DNA of 64,000 nucleotides from Pholiota molesta (Eukaryota; Basidiomycota; Agaricomycetes; Agaricales; Strophariaceae): NCBI GenBank assembly GCA_014925825.1, contig JACGCK010000007.1, positions 62,001 to 126,000 of the forward strand, read 5' to 3'. Shown piece by piece: positions 10,965 to 22,299 of this stretch (position 1 is its first letter; each line of letters starts with the position of its first letter). The notes under the pieces were generated by a model. It saw only the letters and a program-made list of their open reading frames with translations, ran no database searches and was not told where the DNA came from. The position numbers and the translations under genes were made by a program.

Positions 10965-11890
10965 AGTTAATGTTCATTAATCGTGTTACTTTTTTTTTGC
11001 ATGGCTTATCGGATTCGCATCAATACACAGTGCACACAGCCACATGCCGCGCGTCGTCGAGCGCCTTTGGCTCGTCCTCCACAATTGTATCCTCCTGCTC
11101 TCTTTTGACGAATACACCGCAATTTACGACTGTTGGACGACGAAAGCCTTCGACACCAATGCCAGAAGCTAGTAGCGGACAGCTGAGGGATAAAGGGTGG
11201 ACGCGTTGTCGTTAGCCCCTACAAGGTATGTTGTTGTCCATAAGATCTTATCTTATTTCTTTTGATGCATATAGCATTGGTCTACAATGACTACGCAGCG
11301 CGGTACTGCTGGTCCAGACTCCACATCTTGGACTGCTAAATGCTGCCACCAGCAGTGAGGTCTGCAAGTGCCGAGCAGGCGAACCGGGTTGCGACTGCGT
11401 TCGGCTCTCTCTCGGAGTCTCTCCTGCCCTCGGCTCTCTCTCTTAGACTCTCTAACAGCCCACCCCACCTTTCACCGACCCAGCATGCAAGCACCACCAA
11501 TATGGAATATATATTCACGAGTGCCGTAGGATATTGGTGAGCCTTTCGCTTCCACCTTCAATGCTATCCTTACTACCTCGTCACTAATGTCATTCAAAAT
11601 TCACGATAAATTGGGTAGACGAAGGATGTAGTCTTGTAGATAGAAAATATGGAATGAATAAACCCGTAACTCAAGCAAATGATTAAAGAAAATGTAAAAA
11701 CTGGTATATAAACTGGTATATCTCATCAGATGATGATAAAGCTCAATGTGAAGTAAATGTAGGACAAAGTAAACATTCGGCAGTAAGGTCCAAGTAAAGA
11801 CAGTGTAAATTTACGGGAAAAAAAGGAAGTACTAACATTGGGTATCTAGTGGCAGCTGGCCGGTCTCAAAAGTGCGAGATTAGTAGTAAG
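10965..11890. other. Intergenic region, nothing recognised
   Basis: 11380-11460 has short CTCTCTCTCGGAG-type direct repeats, and 11690-11830 is AT-rich with two GGTATATAAACTGG-like motifs. I see no supported gene. Confidence 0.5.
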
Positions 11891-13098
11891 TCATACTTCG
11901 GAATCCGAGTCGCCTGTGAGATCGATGATTTGGATTTGGCATCTATGGTGGCGGAAGGCAGCCTTGGTGGTGATGTTGCGACAAAGGCGGCAGCGCATGA
12001 ACAATGAGCGGAACTGCTCGGTACCAAGCCCAACCCCTTCATCGCTGTCGAGCCACATTAACAGGCCGAAGGGGGTTGTTGGCGGCGTACTAGGTGTTGA
12101 TGGAGCTGGATTGGCGGCTGGGACAATAAATGGATCGATATTCCTGTTTGCGGTACTCCCTAAAGCACAGTAAATAATTTTTCTATGGCATTAGAAAAGG
12201 TACTTACTGACACCAATCCGGGCTCGTTTAGCTGGGCGCTGCGTGAATGGTGCGCTTTGTCTCCCAGCAGGAGTCGGCGTAGAAATATCTAGTATTTGCA
12301 TTATCAGTCCCAACTTGCCAGGTGTAAATTAATACTTACTAGAAGATGACGAGGACGAACTTGATCCTTGGGATAGTTCAGGAGGCACAAGTTCATCTGC
12401 ATTATATTCGATTGCCAGAGGAACGGAGCTACCTGGTTCTGTTGAGTGTGGGCCTCAAGTCAATAAATTTACGAAACATATAAAGGCTGAAACTATTCAG
12501 AACGCACCTCGTTCGAGACAGCCGCGAATTGGAAGTCCAGGGCATGGATAGAGTCGTTCTATGAACACTGAAAATTGTGGTTTGAACTTTGGGGTCAGGC
12601 AACAAATGTGGAATATAGAAAACTTACTCCAATATTTACAGCGCCTTTGAGCGCATGCAGCGGCGTATTCTCCGGCCAACCGACCTGTCGTGATTAGAAA
12701 TATGGCTGCCTCGGTGACATGCTCGGGATCCAGTGAGAGGGAGGCGCAAAGACAGCAAGGCGCACGGAACTTATGCGTCAATCGAAGTGCATTGAGTTCC
12801 GAGGGTGGAACACGCTGCCCATTCACAACTGGCCTGTACAGAAGTCGGTCAACGCTGATCAGTGATCATGTTGGTAAGACTGAAGAGAGACGCACCAAAA
12901 CCAGACTTGAAGTTCTCCCGTAGTGTTGTTCCACTCGAGAATGAGCTGTTTGCTCTCATCTCGAACTCGACGAATCCATGGAAGGAAGCCGTGTGGGTCA
13001 GATGTTTGCGGCGTGGCGCTGACTCGAAGGATGGGAGGGAAATCCCGGCGCACTACGGAACGAACGAGTTGGTTGCTTGCACTTGGAACGGGAGGCAT
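11891..13098 (-). CDS. Hypothetical Cys-rich protein, agaricomycete repeat-associated family
   Basis: ATG at 13098, with exons 13098-12896, 12833-12628 and further short exons to TGA at 11891. Introns are consensus (GTGCGT at 12895, GTAAGT at 12627, acceptors CAG/TAG). The central part (CCLCASLSLDPEHVTEAA, then AGEYAAACAQRRC) and the next exon (FIERLYPCPGLPIRGC) form a Cys-containing block that I recall from many unnamed agaricomycete proteins near transposons. The C-terminus ends in CRRCRN...HHRC, a possible zinc ligand set. No function is assigned. It is colinear with, and about 550 bp downstream of, the transposase-like gene, which may mean the two travel together. Confidence 0.6.
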
Positions 13099-13652
13099 AT
13101 TAGGCGAAAATGAGAGTTGAAGAAAGGAATGTGAGCCCAAAAGAGTGTAGGTAGTTTGCGAAGCTTGAACAGGTAGAATGGGATTCTGGGAGTGCTATAT
13201 CACTGACGAAGCATTTTATAACTCCACGATCCAGATTCTCTGGGCACAAAGTGAATACCAGATATCCAAGTTGAATGCCAATTTCCCTGGCAGCCCTTCG
13301 TTGTCACTGCAGTGATTGGTGTTCGACTTTTGGACCTCATATTTCGCTTCAAGCTGCAAAATTTGGAAAAATTAATTGACAATTGGGGATTCATGGTGAA
13401 GTCGGTGAGGGCCTACTACACATAATTCATTGCCTTAGCAGCAAGGGGCCTTGGATATCTCGTGGGGTGAACTCCAATACAATTTTGTTATCATCATGCA
13501 CCGGCGCTTACTATATGACTTCCATATTGAGATAGTATGGTCGCATTGGATCTTTCAGGGAAAGGAATAGCGGCGCACTGATAAAGATTTGTATTCACTA
13601 ATCGCCCAGTCAACATGTATCTTATGGAGCGTTGCGTAGTATCCGTTTCAAA

Positions 13653-16600
13653 CTACATGGATCCTCGACTATGTGGCTGGAACTTGTGAGGGCTTACTTG
13701 ACGAACAGCGGCATCATTGGGCAGCAAAATTCCAACCTTGCCCGAGCCATGTCCCACATTTGCTAAGCTCTCAGCAACAGCTTTGCCGTAAGCTTGAGCT
13801 GCACGCTCGAAAGCCCTGGTTGCTTGCGCCTGCTGTCCTGAGGTAGATGGTCCTGCATGCGCCTCGTGCAATAGTAACCGCTCCAGAGCAACTGCCTTGG
13901 CGGTATGCGCAGACTTGAGACGCTTGTTCTGAAGCTCGATGGTTTTGTCCTGCGAAACTAGGACCTTGTGCTGTGAGTCGGCTACATTATTATCCAGTAT
14001 GAGAAATGTAAATGGGATCTGAATACATATTACATTACCTTTTCGTTTGAGACTTCTTGCCGTGCTGACAGTTATGTGGCGACTATCTCGATATGTTGGC
14101 TTTATGCCAGTACCCTCCCAGGTCTAATCAAAAAAATGTGTTAGAGAAGCATTCAAGAACGAAGCGATTCAAGAAAGCATGCCAGAAGAGTCTTCAACTT
14201 AAGATTATCGAAGAACCGGCCCTTTTCAATCCCACCACACAGGGTGCAAGAAATCCCTTCACGGTTTACATCGGCATGCACGCACTCGATAATGTTTGTT
14301 GTTGAGTCCCCTGCCTTCCATATCTGTAAAGGAATGAGGGATTTCTCCCAACAAACACCAGGCAATGCGAACTTGGCGCGTATCTTGTCGGCCAACCAAT
14401 CTGATTATTGGGGAGACAAACCTTGTAAGTCGTAACCCTTGTTTTGGTCAAGTAAGCGATAGAATCCATACCTTTTCCTGCTTTTCCACCTTCAGCTTCG
14501 ATTCGCATCAAGGTCCCGTCCCAATCACTATGTTCAATGCATACGAGACTTCGCATCTGATTGCGAACTGAATCGGAAACCTGCGTTTTCCGAATGTTAC
14601 GATAGAAATGTACGATACAGAGTCTTAAGAGACGACGAAGGTGGTCATAGATGCCAAGGTCTTTAACAAGACGGTTAGTTTCATGGAGATCATATTGCAG
14701 TGGATCCTCTTGAGCACGCCGAACTAGATGCATCCCTAGACCTTGGGGTGAAATAAATAGTAGATTAGCGGCTAGATTGAACTCGATTGAACATCATTCA
14801 GACCTTTAGCTTGTCCTCCATGCTGATCTACTGCGAACTGAAGGATGCCGACATGATTAGTCAAGTTTGGAGAGTGCAAATGGCGCCATTGAAGGTGTCG
14901 TCCCGTGTCTTCAAAAACGATGTCGTCGATAGTGTCAAAGATTAGACAATGCGCAGAGGCGGTCTGTCGATTGACGAAGATCCGACAGTATGTTATACCT
15001 GATCAGCAAGAGATTAGCTCGCTCAAACGACTCGTACTCTCCTGACTTACTTGTTCGAGACTCAGAGTCGAGTCCCCCTAATTCAAATTCTTTGAATCCA
15101 ATTACCCTTTTGAATCCTATATCGGATTGAAGGTATTGAGCTGAATGAATCCGAAAGCTCGATTCTTTCAACATGCAGACAACCATTCTGAAGGGAGTTC
15201 CAATGTCGCTTTCTGGATCCAGATCCTCAGCTTCATCATCATCCAAGGCCCAAGTAGCACCTGAAGCAGAATAATGAGTATTATCAAAGTTGGGTACCTC
15301 AATCGCACGACGAATGTAAATCTCATCAGGTGGAAGGGAGCTCTCCTGAATATTCTTCATAAAGAGCAAACCTAGAAGCCTCTATTAGAGTAATGTACAC
15401 TGATGAGTTGATTATCAGATTACTTACCTTCCCATCCAGTTCCTTCAGGAAAATGAGTCGCCTGTGCTTTGAGAATATAGACTCGGAGATGGTCCTTATT
15501 TGCGAGGGAGGGATGAAGATCAATCAGTGTTGGGCATGATTTTTTGGGGAACATGTTCTTCAAAAAGGACTGAGTCGAAGGATGTTGGAGGAACCGCCGG
15601 GGAGTGAGATCGGGGAGATCGCTCACAATGGATTCCAAAAGCTGCGCTAGCAATTTCTGGATATGATGCGGTGTGCGAGTTGGAATGGGAATGGGATGCG
15701 GGTGGTCTCCATGACAGACAACAAGGATCCGAGGACAACGAATGCGATACTCTTCGATAGGTTCGAAAATGCGGAACCTCGATTCGCAAGGCATACGAAC
15801 CATCTCCGCAATGACTGGCTCACCAGCTGTATTGCGATGTTCCGAAGCTATACAATATGGTGATCAGCATGTAATAAGTTCGATACATCCAATATCATGA
15901 TCTGAGTTTTCTCACCGCAATTAACCTTGATCGTTGAAAAATTAGATACAGATGAACAGAATGCAAGCGGTCCTATATCATAGCAAAGAGCGGCATCTTC
16001 TTCATACTCGGATATGATTTCAGTGTCTCCGAAGAAGAGGGCTTCCAGGTATCGCGTTTCGTAGAGGCCTTTCGTGATATCGAAGTAGATGAAATGGTCA
16101 GCATCAAAGCGTCGACTATAGTGCTCGCAACTAAAAAATATTCTTTAGTGGCGTACTTTCATCAAGGAAAGATTATCAGGCGTACCAAAGATACGGTTTT
16201 CTATCCGATGCATATCTGAAGCATATCTCTCCGTTACATTTGTCCTTCGGCAATCGCCCACGCCTCCCTTTATGGATCTGGGCTTGCCAGGCGCTAGTAT
16301 CCTTGGAATGGTCAGCCTGTACAAACCCAGAACCCGGCGGCGGGCCAGTGCAGCCTTGCTGTTTGATGGCATAGAAAAAAGCTAGTGTTTTCCGAAATAA
16401 CTGACGCTGCAGGGTATTCGTCGCCGAGTGATTGAGATGTGTTTTCTTCAGCTGAGTGGAAATATCTTCCGGCGATGCCTTTGTATGAGACTGCGCCAGT
16501 TTTACTCGATCCGCAAAAGAACAGGCTTTGGAACCTTGGCCTAGTATAACATGATTAGTATTTTATGTTAGAAAGTAGGTATGACCACAACTCACAGGTA

Positions 16601-17196
16601 GAATGCGACTCTTTACATGGAACTTCGTTACCATCCTCGTCGGTGAGGAGCGCACAGGTCACGGTCTTCAAGCCGCTCGATCCGTTTGGAGATCCCTGAG
16701 AGTATGCGAAGTTGCGCGCTGGATTAAACCAGTTGACGCTATCCGCAGAAGTGACTTCCATTGAGAAGACATGACCAATACGCCCGGACGAGCTGGTTTC
16801 GGGATATTCAACAAGCATCCCTGGAGGGTGAAAAATGACTTTATCAAGGATAGTGCGCTTGTTGAGCTTTACATTCGTCTGAACGACAGGTTCTCGAGTC
16901 GCAGAAGAATTTTGCGAAGGCAGTGAATCCGGACTGGAGACATAAGTTGGAATATCGGGCTGAAGTCTGTATTCTGGTGTCAAAATATTTGAATCAGCAT
17001 CGCCAGACTTGGATAGATAGGCCAGAGTCTCCAGAAGGACGCGCTGATACTGTTTAGGCAACCAGACGTGCTCTTTTTCATGAACATATAGAGCAATAGC
17101 TTTGAGATCCTCAGCTGCATCATACAACTCTGTATCTCCAAGTGGTCCGGGAGTCCCAGAGTCGTCGGATATCCGCGCAGTACTGTTAAACGACAT
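13653..17196 (-). CDS. Mutator-like (MULE) transposase candidate
   Basis: ATG at 17196. Exon 1 runs to 16596 (donor GTGAG) and exon 2 starts at 16540, with a chain of further exons down to TAG 13653. The protein would be about 1,000 residues. The middle carries a putative catalytic core: FDTIDDIVFEDTG with acidic residues, then AVDQHGGQAKGLG with the second Asp, a CIVHFYRN segment resembling the C..H insert of MULE transposases, and DSTTNIIECVHADVNREG, which matches the TN..E..H..N pattern around the third acidic residue. The C-terminus is a Gln/Ala-rich coiled-coil-like tail. This is inferred from motif order only. No terminal inverted repeats were found by eye, and several exon borders (15000-14400) are approximate. 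The family is multicopy in agaricomycetes. Confidence 0.65.
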
Positions 17197-18430
17197 CGGT
17201 GCAGCTTGGGGACCGTGCGCAGGAACAGGAAATCTAATACACAGCCAGATATTTCTGGAGATGCTCTCCAGGGCGCCAAATACAATGTCTTGATTCCCTC
17301 AATTCACGGTGCACACTGATCTCGGACAGCACGCTGCATGCATATCTCAAACACGACGCCATCAACTTTATGTGCTACTTTGACGACGATAATCTCTTCA
17401 ATTCCTCAGGGTTCATGCGGGCAAGTCGGGGCAACTGTATCTACAGACAACGGCAAAATAAATTTGAAAGTAAAGCAACTATTACATACAGAATCACATC
17501 CAATATGTTACTTGGAAACAGGATGCGATTCTATCGGAGTACTCTAGAGTCAAACAGAGGGTGCAAAGCAACGGCATAGACCAGCATGTCTGTCAGCGAA
17601 TCAGTTGTTTACGAGCCTGCAAGAGAAGAAAGAGGCCAAGAGAAGATTACCTGCTCATAGGGAAGGTGAAGGGCAGAGCCCCGAGATACTTGATTATAGG
17701 ACACTTTTCTTTTACAATACTTCAGCAATAATATATTGTAGTATCTACTCTACAGTTAAGTAAGTAAGTATCTATGAATAAAACTTCTACACACGTCTAT
17801 GAAAACTTCCAGCTGCAAGTTTACTAGCTTGAGCAAGTTCCGAGCTTAATGCGATGGCTACTGCTCCTGCGAGGCCATGCATACGTCGACAACCCATCCA
17901 TCTGCTCCATATATCCTCCTTTGCCTCGTTATCGGCAGAGCTTGAAGGTATGGGCCGTGATGGCAGATGGGCTGGCAGGTGCAAGCGGGGGCTTTGGATA
18001 GCAGCAGCATCTGTGAGTTGGGAGTTCGATGGGGACGGAGATGGAGCAGTGAGCTGCGGGCGCGAGCTCAGATGGCTGGCGACGAGAGCCTTCGACGGCG
18101 GCCGCGAGCAAGCTCGATGACAGCTCTTGCTCACGGCGGCTTGACAGGACGGTGACGGCGGGGGGCTGCGAGGCGATAGCTGGCTGCTGCGAGACGCTGG
18201 CAGCGGATGGGCCCGTGGCGGCCGCGAGCAAGGTTGCGAGGCGACGCTGGCTGCTGCGAGATGGTGGCGGCAAAGCCCTCGATGGCAACGGCGGCCGCGA
18301 GCAAGCTCGACGGGCTCGCAGCGGTTGCGAGCCCTCGTCGGGCGAGGAGCGGCGGGTAAAAGTTGATGGGCGCTTGTTGGTTTGACTAGCCGGAATCGAC
18401 GGTGCTGGGTGCAGAGCGTCCGCAGTGGGC
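17197..18430. other. Upstream region and GC-rich low-complexity tract
   Basis: 17200-17790 is presumably the promoter side of the transposase-like gene. From about 17850 to 18400 the DNA is GC-rich with many GGCGGCCGCGAGCAAG-like direct repeats (18110, 18220, 18290). Long frames on both strands are Ser/Ala/Arg-rich and dismissed as compositional. Confidence 0.5.
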
Positions 18431-18435
18431 GCGCC

Positions 18436-18538
18436 CTGTGAGATGTAGGTATTTTCAAAGTTAGTAGCGGACGATGTGCGAGGAGACAGGAGGCGAGCCC
18501 AGGCGTGAGCTCGAGCCTCCTGTAACAAAGAAGCTCAC
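18436..18538 (-). repeat. Intron-like hairpin repeat, copy 2
   Basis: The minus strand begins GTGAGC (18538), carries TACTAAC and ends CTCACAG (18436), giving a complete 103-nt intron signature. The internal hairpin at plus 18488-18521 has stem AGGAGGC/GCCTCCT, extendable to ACAGGAGGC/GCCTCCTGT, plus the same inner GAGC/GCTC stem and CCAGGCGTGA loop. The 5' flank CCAACAAG is identical to copy 1. Confidence 0.75.
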
Positions 18539-18679
18539 CTTGTTGGCGTTAAGGCGCTTCCCTACTAGTCGCGGTAATCCAGTGTGATGGGGTCCAGGCG
18601 GGGTGGCGGCGAGATGTTCGGGTGAGGGCGTTCGAGGGCGCAGGGCGTCGAGTGGGCGTCGAGTTGGATAAAGGGGGAA

Positions 18680-18773
18680 ATTTTTAAAGTCAGTATGTGG
18701 TAAGAGTGTTGAATGAGGCAGGCGGCGAGCCCAGGAGTGAGCTCTAGCCGTCTGCTATAGCAAAGATACTCAC
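18680..18773 (-). repeat. Intron-like hairpin repeat, copy 3
   Basis: The minus strand starts GTGAGTATC (18773). The hairpin at plus 18718-18755 has a 9-bp stem GCAGGCGGC/GCCGTCTGC with one G-T pair. A TACTGAC branch-like motif follows, but no AG acceptor appears at the expected place, so splicing competence is doubtful here. Confidence 0.65.
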
Positions 18774-19435
18774 CATTATTTAGTATATGCGAGAGTAGCC
18801 TACCGCGAGTTAGCAAACACCGACGCGAAGGGAGGGAGGGAGAAGGAAAGAAAGACGGGACGGGTTGAGAAGCAGTACAGGATGTTGGTAATGGTCCCAA
18901 GCCGCACCAAGCCGGCCGCATCACAATAATTCTTTTATTACAATAAAGGATATACATAGTTGTTGGCATCACCGGAGGCCGAATCACGATCACCATGCCG
19001 GCGGATGGAGGTTTTAATCGATACTTAGGGTCCTCCTTGACCCTGTTGATGGGATCTTAAAAGAACAATCGACATATGACTCGTCGTCATTGCCTGCGCT
19101 TTATTATCTTATCTTCTCTTGCCTATTGTTATTCGCACGTAGACAAAATATTTTTCTGACCTTCCATTCTGAGCCGTCCAGATTGGGCAAGGTGTCACGG
19201 TCACAGGATACTGACCATGATTGCGGCTGGTCCCAAACCACCAGTGCTATTTCCATCCAGACTGCCGCTGCAGCTTGCGATCCCCGCTGACCCCCTTTTC
19301 TTTCCTTCGTTCCCTCCTCTTTCCTTCTTCCCTTGGTAGCGCGTCTTTGAGTTCTTAGTTAAGAACTAGAGAGCGGACCAACCACATCCGACGAACTTCC
19401 GCCCTTTGACGACATACAGCTGAATATCGAATCAA
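18774..19435. other. Promoter-side region of the ferric reductase gene
   Basis: No gene seen. 19280-19340 is a pyrimidine-rich tract (CCCCCTTTTCTTTCCTTC type) about 100 bp before the FRE start, typical of basidiomycete core promoters. Confidence 0.4.
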
Positions 19436-21854
19436 ATGGTAGATACGGGCACCCCGCCGGTGATACCCACCAACCTGCAGCAATACAAGTACGTCTCCTG
19501 AACTCTCTCTCTCGTGTCTTCTAACTCTAACGCCACACCCCCCTTGTAGCTCGTATGTCGTCGACCCCCAATGGCAGCGGCGCTTCTCCATCATCTGGGC
19601 GTCCGTCCTCGCCTTCTTCATCGTGCTGTCCCTGCCGCACCTCGTGCGGTCCCTCCGCAACGGGCGCCTCGTCCAGGGCACGTCGTGGCTCGCGGAGGAC
19701 CTGACGGGGCGCACGTACGACCTGGCGGACGACGTGCGCGGCATGCACCGGGTGCGGCGGCAGAGCGTGCTGCGGAGGGCGGAGAATGTGCTCGGCGTTG
19801 TTGGGGGCGTGTTCTGGTGGATGGTGCCGGGGCTGGGGATGAGCGTGGGGCAGAGTGAGTGCTCGCTCGTCGTTTGGCGGCCTTGCGCCTGGTTGAATGT
19901 GTCGTGCGGGTGTACTGATGCTGTTGCCCTGTTCTTTCTTGGCAGTCGTTCTCATCGCGGCGTATAGCGCCGCCGTCATCGCCTGCATCGTCGTCGACGC
20001 GCCGCTCGTCAGCAACTCCAACCGCGCCGGTACGTCCGCTCTCCTCTCCCCCTTCGCACCCCCCGCTGACCGCACCCTCTCACACACACAGGCTTCCTCG
20101 CCATCGCCCAGCTGCCCATCGTCTTCCTCTTCGCCTCGAAGAACTCCGTCGTCTCGCTCCTCCTCGGGCCGGGGCACGGCTACGAGAAGCTGAACTTCAT
20201 CCACCGGTGGTCCGGGCGCCTGATGTTCCTCGCCGCGGTGCTGCACGGCGCGCTCTGGATCCGCAACCACCTGCAGTACGACCTGCCGATCCTCGGGCAG
20301 CAGAAGGAAGGGTCTGGGGTGGCGACGCTCGGCCTCCTCGGTGTGATCGTGGTGAGCTCGCTGCCTGTTGCCAGGCGGTGGTGTTATCAGGTGTTCTATA
20401 TCATGCAGTGCGTCTGTTTATTTTTTTGGGATCGGCGGGGAGAGAGATGCTGATGCGCGGATGGGGTGCAGTATGCTGGGCATGGTGGGGTTCTTCGTGA
20501 CGCTTTGTTATCATACCATATATGCGGCGCCGTGGATATTCCCGCCGATGGCGTTCTACGGCCTCGACATCCTTCTGCGCATGTTCCGCCATCGCATTAA
20601 AGATGCAGTGCTTGTGCCCGTCGGTAATCAGATGACTCTGGTAGGTCATCTATCTCGTCGTCGTCCCAATCTCATCTGACATCATCATCCACAGATCCAC
20701 ATCCCGCACGTCACCTCTGGCTGGGTCGCGGGGCAGCACGTGCGCCTGCGCGTGTTCTTCGGCGGGCGCATCTTCGAGTCGCACCCGCTGACGATCTTTT
20801 CGGCGCCGCCGGACGTGTCGTGCATCACGTCGCTGCCGCGCGGCGTGTCGCTCGGCGCGCGCGCGGTGGGCGACTGGACGCGCGCGCTGAACGCGTACGC
20901 GGTGCAGACCGCGGTGGAGCTGCAGCTGCTGTCCCTGCACGAAAAGGCAAAGTCCCCGCTCCCTCTCCCTCCACCACACCACCCCGACGGCGACGACGGC
21001 GACGGCGGGGACGAGGACGACGAGGGAAAGCAGCAGCCGGCGGAGGTGCCGGTGCAGGTGATGCTCGAGGGCCCGTACGGCGGGTGCAGCGTCGACCTCG
21101 GGGAGTATGAGACGGCGCTGCTGGTCGCGGGCGGGTCGGGGGCGACGTTCGCCTTGGGTGTGCTGGACGATATCGTGGGGCGGTGTGTGCGGAAGGGGAG
21201 GAAGGGCGGGGAGCGCACGCGGCGCGTTGAGTTCGCGTGGTGTGTGCGGTCGTTCGGTATGTGCCCCTCTCTCCGCGCGTCCTCCACTGTATTGCACGGC
21301 TGACTCCCTTTCTGTGCGGCGCTGCTTTGTTGATGATAGGGTCGATCGACTGGTTCGCGCCGGCGCTGATGGACATCGCGCGCGTCGCCGCCGCCTCCGC
21401 GTCGTCCGCGACGCCGCTCGAGCTGCACATCTCCATCTACGTGACGTGCCTGTGCAACCCCGAGGCCGTCCCGCCGATCCCGAACTGCGACGTCACCATC
21501 GTCCGCCCCAGTGTGCACCGCGTGCTGCAGGACCTCACCGGCGGCGCCCCTCCCGCGCACAACCCCAAGTCCAAGCAACGCGCGTCGTCCTCGTCCGACG
21601 AGCATCAGGATCAGGATCCGGAGAAGGCCCACGCGCAAGACACCATCGAGGTCCTGGACCCTACCACGGACCCGGAGGCATGCGCCCCGCGGGTACCGTT
21701 CGTCGCGGCCGCGGGCGGCGGGCTCGCGGTGGTCGCGAGCGGGCCGGAGGGGCTCGTGCGCGAGGTCGCGAACGCGGTCGCGCGGCTGCAGGTGGGCGGG
21801 CGCGGGGTGCGGTTGGGCGGGGTGGGGCTGCATACGGAGATGTTCTCGCTGTAG
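19436..21854 (+). CDS. Plasma-membrane ferric/cupric reductase (FRE family)
   Basis: Seven exons: 19436-19488, 19550-19854, 19946-20029, 20092-20407, 20472-20640, 20695-21256 and 21340-21854, giving 667 aa. Frame is kept across all six introns. The N-terminal half is a ferric-reductase-like membrane domain with several hydrophobic helices and histidines suited to haem (HRW near residue 184, LHGALW, MHMLG, CYHTIYAAPW). The C-terminal half has the FAD-binding SHPLTIFSAP motif near residue 340, a Gly-rich NADPH loop (VAGGSGATF) near 454 and a GPYGG motif. The enzyme should pass electrons from cytosolic NADPH through FAD and haem to extracellular Fe(III)/Cu(II) for metal uptake. An acidic low-complexity insert (HHPDGDDGDGGDEDDEG) lies inside the flavin domain, and a second Asp/Glu-rich linker sits near residue 590. 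Very GC-rich compared with flanks. Confidence 0.92.
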
Positions 21855-22299
21855 TGCAGGGTGTGAGGGGTGGTGAGGGTGGTGGGGAAGTGGGTTTCTT
21901 TTTTGTAGGCATTCGAGTCTTCGACGTGTACATCTGTATTGTATTTCTTAGCATAGACGTTCTTAGCAGCTGACAGACGGGAGCTATTTCACTGTCACAA
22001 CGCTCCTGACAAGCCCAAAATTGGTGGACGAGGAGAGCCTGAAAATTTTCAAGACAAACCTGACGCGTCAAACACTTTCTCCGAGGTTGTGGATGGCGGC
22101 AGCTTTGTTGTTGCCCGCTTTCCTCAGAGCCTTTTGGTGCTCGGCTTCAGAGCACGGTTTGCGAACGAGCTCGGCATTGAAATACTCTCCAACCTTGCTG
22201 CCGTTTCTCTGACTCGCTGCACCATGGTATCAGGATAGACCTTCGCAGATCTGGATTCTGAAAGTGAATGAATTCGCAAGGGCAGTCCAGCACGTTGAT
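21855..22299. other. Intergenic region between convergent genes
   Basis: 3' flanks of the reductase (+) and the lectin gene (-). No gene recognised. Confidence 0.5.

Noticed and set aside
17787..18528. Two frames of about 200 codons on the minus strand
   Set aside because: Ser/Ala/Pro/Arg-rich translation of GCGAGCAAG-type repeats. One crosses the intron-like repeat. No conserved motif.
19527..21436. Long Arg/Pro/Ala-rich frames opposite and alongside the ferric reductase gene
   Set aside because: They are by-products of high GC in the real gene's codons, with no domain or splice support and no alignment to known folds.
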